The notes below the pieces were generated by a model. That model ran no database searches and was not told the origin of the DNA. It was given only the letters and a program-made list of their open reading frames with translations. From NCBI RefSeq assembly GCF_010015445.1, contig NC_053127.1, positions 25,690,745-25,754,744 of the forward strand: a DNA stretch of 64,000 bases, given 5' to 3'. The translations under genes and the position numbers were made by a program. Position 1 is the first letter of the stretch, and each line of letters opens with the position of its first letter. The DNA comes from Perca fluviatilis (Eukaryota; Chordata; Actinopteri; Perciformes; Percidae). Below, piece after piece: positions 62,353 through 64,000 of the stretch.

Positions 62353-63700
62353 TTGGTTGCTACAACAATCTCTTAATGCTTTGGCTCGTGAGACAGTGAC
62401 AGTGATACCTGGTTTAGCTTACGATACATCCAAAGTAGACTAAGTTACCGTATGCAACAATTGAAATGCAACAATGCATCTGTAACGTATTCTCCTATTG
62501 CAAATGAATGATTTTCTGTCTAAGCAACACATCCATCGCAACTATGGCCTCCCGGTCGGTAATGCTAACTCAGTAATCTATAGTGGGCAATAAAGCAGTA
62601 AAGAAAGGACCTTTACGACAGCATGTGTGGTAAAAACACTTCCACTTTTGTCCAAAGCGGCCGCTAGAATCAACACAAACTGAAAGTTACATAAAGCCAC
62701 TTTAAAGTCCTTGCGGAAATAACCAAGACATTTTTATGTTGTTGACTTAGCATCCACAATGTGGGCCAATGTGGCTGCTGGAGGATTACAAGTTGACTCG
62801 GGGGGAAAAAAAACTGATCCATCTAGTTCACAAATGCATATTTATGTAAATGCATATGTTATCGTATCTATATGTAAATCTGTTTACTGTATGCAAACAT
62901 TGCAATGTTTTGTAACTGAGTATATGCAAAATAATTCTGGATGCATATGACACATCACATGAACTTTTGTAATTGCTGTGATTAGAAGATTAGAAGATAA
63001 CAGATTGTCTGCTCTGTATTGATTGCAAAATGCTCCTCACAAACATTTCCCAATCATGTGGTATTGTTTAACTGATGCCCTGTTAATACAAGTCACAAAG
63101 GAAGAGGTTTAGGGAATTAGAAGTGCACTTGCAAACAACTTTGGCGTAGTTCAACTCATTGGTTCTCATCTCAGCCCACTCTATACCACAGAGCTGATCA
63201 AAACATGAATCTGATTCTTCAATCAGAGTTTGAGACAGTAATCAAGCATCAGAGATACACTAAAGATATTGTATGTGAGTCTGTTTACCAGCATCTCTTC
63301 CTTTAAACTCCTTCAATTTTTGAGTTTTGTGTTTAATGTGTATGATGATTTAAAATGTATTTGTCCACTTGCCTCTTTGCTTGCTGCGGTTTATTTCTCG
63401 CTGCCTAATTACGTGCCAAATCTCTCATCTTCATGTCAGGGCGCATTCACAGCATCAAAAGGGGATCCGGCGATTTTCCGCAAGGTTGTGCGGCGATGAA
63501 AGTGTCACGGAAATGGACAATTTGTGTGACTTCCTGTTGTGTTCTATAACCTCCCAATGTAGCACAAGTAGACTTTATATTTCACAATTATTGTTTTCCA
63601 TCAGATCATTTATAGATCTCCACATTTCCGACCGCACTTGAAGGCTGCTTTATTTCATAGAGAGAAAGAGAGAAAGAGAAAAGACGGTACACAAACTCCT
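62353..63700. other. Non-coding DNA
   Basis: AT-rich with a slightly CpG-richer patch at about 63430-63500. No exon or repeat boundary resolved. Confidence 0.4.
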
Positions 63701-63749
63701 AGGCAGTTCAGTGCTTGTGTTCCCTTTTTTTAGCCTCTTAGTGTTTGAA

Positions 63750-64000
63750 ACCTTTCTTGTGGCAGCGATAGAGGCAGTGACGTTTCCCGTTTACTGTACG
63801 GGACTCTCACACCGCCTCAAAATGGACTGACAAGTTTGATTGCTGGTTACAGGATTGGCGTTTATCCAAAAGTTGAATCTGTCAACTTTTCGCCACAGGC
63901 TGCTGCGGTTTTCTTTCGGCTCCCCCTGCATCACCCACCGCCGCAGCCTAAACACACTACTCCTATTAAAAATGAATGGGCACCGTCTGACGGCCAACAC
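63750..64000 (-). repeat. Dispersed fish repeat cut by the window edge
   Basis: CpG-rich phrases such as GACGTTTCCCGTTTACTGTA, CAACTTTTCGCCACAGGCTG and the terminal CACCGTCTGACGGCCAACAC match, from memory, a repeat with many teleost copies. The element continues past the right edge, so type and ends are unknown. Confidence 0.4.

Noticed and set aside
1..64000. CRISPR arrays, bacterial operons, rRNA or retroviral proviruses
   Set aside because: No direct-repeat/spacer pattern, no Shine-Dalgarno-spaced gene runs, and no LTR pair or gag/pol/env signature was seen.

Overview
The window is vertebrate nuclear DNA, almost certainly from a spiny-rayed (percomorph-type) teleost. It is AT-rich and intron-containing, and carries the usual fish mix of repeats: non-autonomous hAT elements with 8-bp target duplications, a decayed Tc1 transposon, L2-type LINE fragments, tRNA-derived SINEs and many microsatellites. 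Only one protein-coding gene can be supported.

That gene is protocadherin-1 (pcdh1, a delta-1 protocadherin), on the minus strand. Two coding exons are clear, 20933-21747 and 17799-19985, joined across a 947-bp phase-0 intron. Together they encode 994 residues: signal peptide, seven cadherin repeats, one membrane span and the first part of the cytoplasmic tail. Reading past the donor at the end of the second exon adds 30 codons and a stop at 17706, giving a short 1024-residue form. The exons for the longer delta-1 tail (CM3 block with its RRVTF motif) were not found in the leftmost 17.7 kb. A CpG-richer stretch at about 29.4-30.3 kb with a good minus-strand splice donor at 29420/29421 is the best candidate for the 5' UTR exon and promoter. 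This would make 21748-29420 the first intron; that intron holds a decayed antisense LINE (about 24.1-26.6 kb).

Left region (1-17.7 kb, 3' side of pcdh1): dense in DNA transposons. There is a 725-bp TIR element with 3-bp duplication (1316-2040), a small hAT (6076-6418), a dead Tc1-like transposase (about 6.64-7.99 kb), a 929-bp hAT (9602-10530), a 1431-bp hAT with a second element nested in it (12400-13830), and a TTAA-flanked MITE (14648-15138).

Right region (30.3-64 kb, upstream of pcdh1): no gene recognised. It holds two very large foldback (inverted-repeat) elements (40986-41371 and 60095-60584), a hAT inserted into a LINE tail (61971-62326), two related tRNA-SINEs, a 1.4-kb pyrimidine-skewed tract (48.4-49.8 kb), and quiet single-copy-looking stretches that may contain regulatory elements. 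Five near-matches to the RFX X-box are scattered across the window. No prokaryotic feature, CRISPR array, rRNA or functional tRNA gene was seen.
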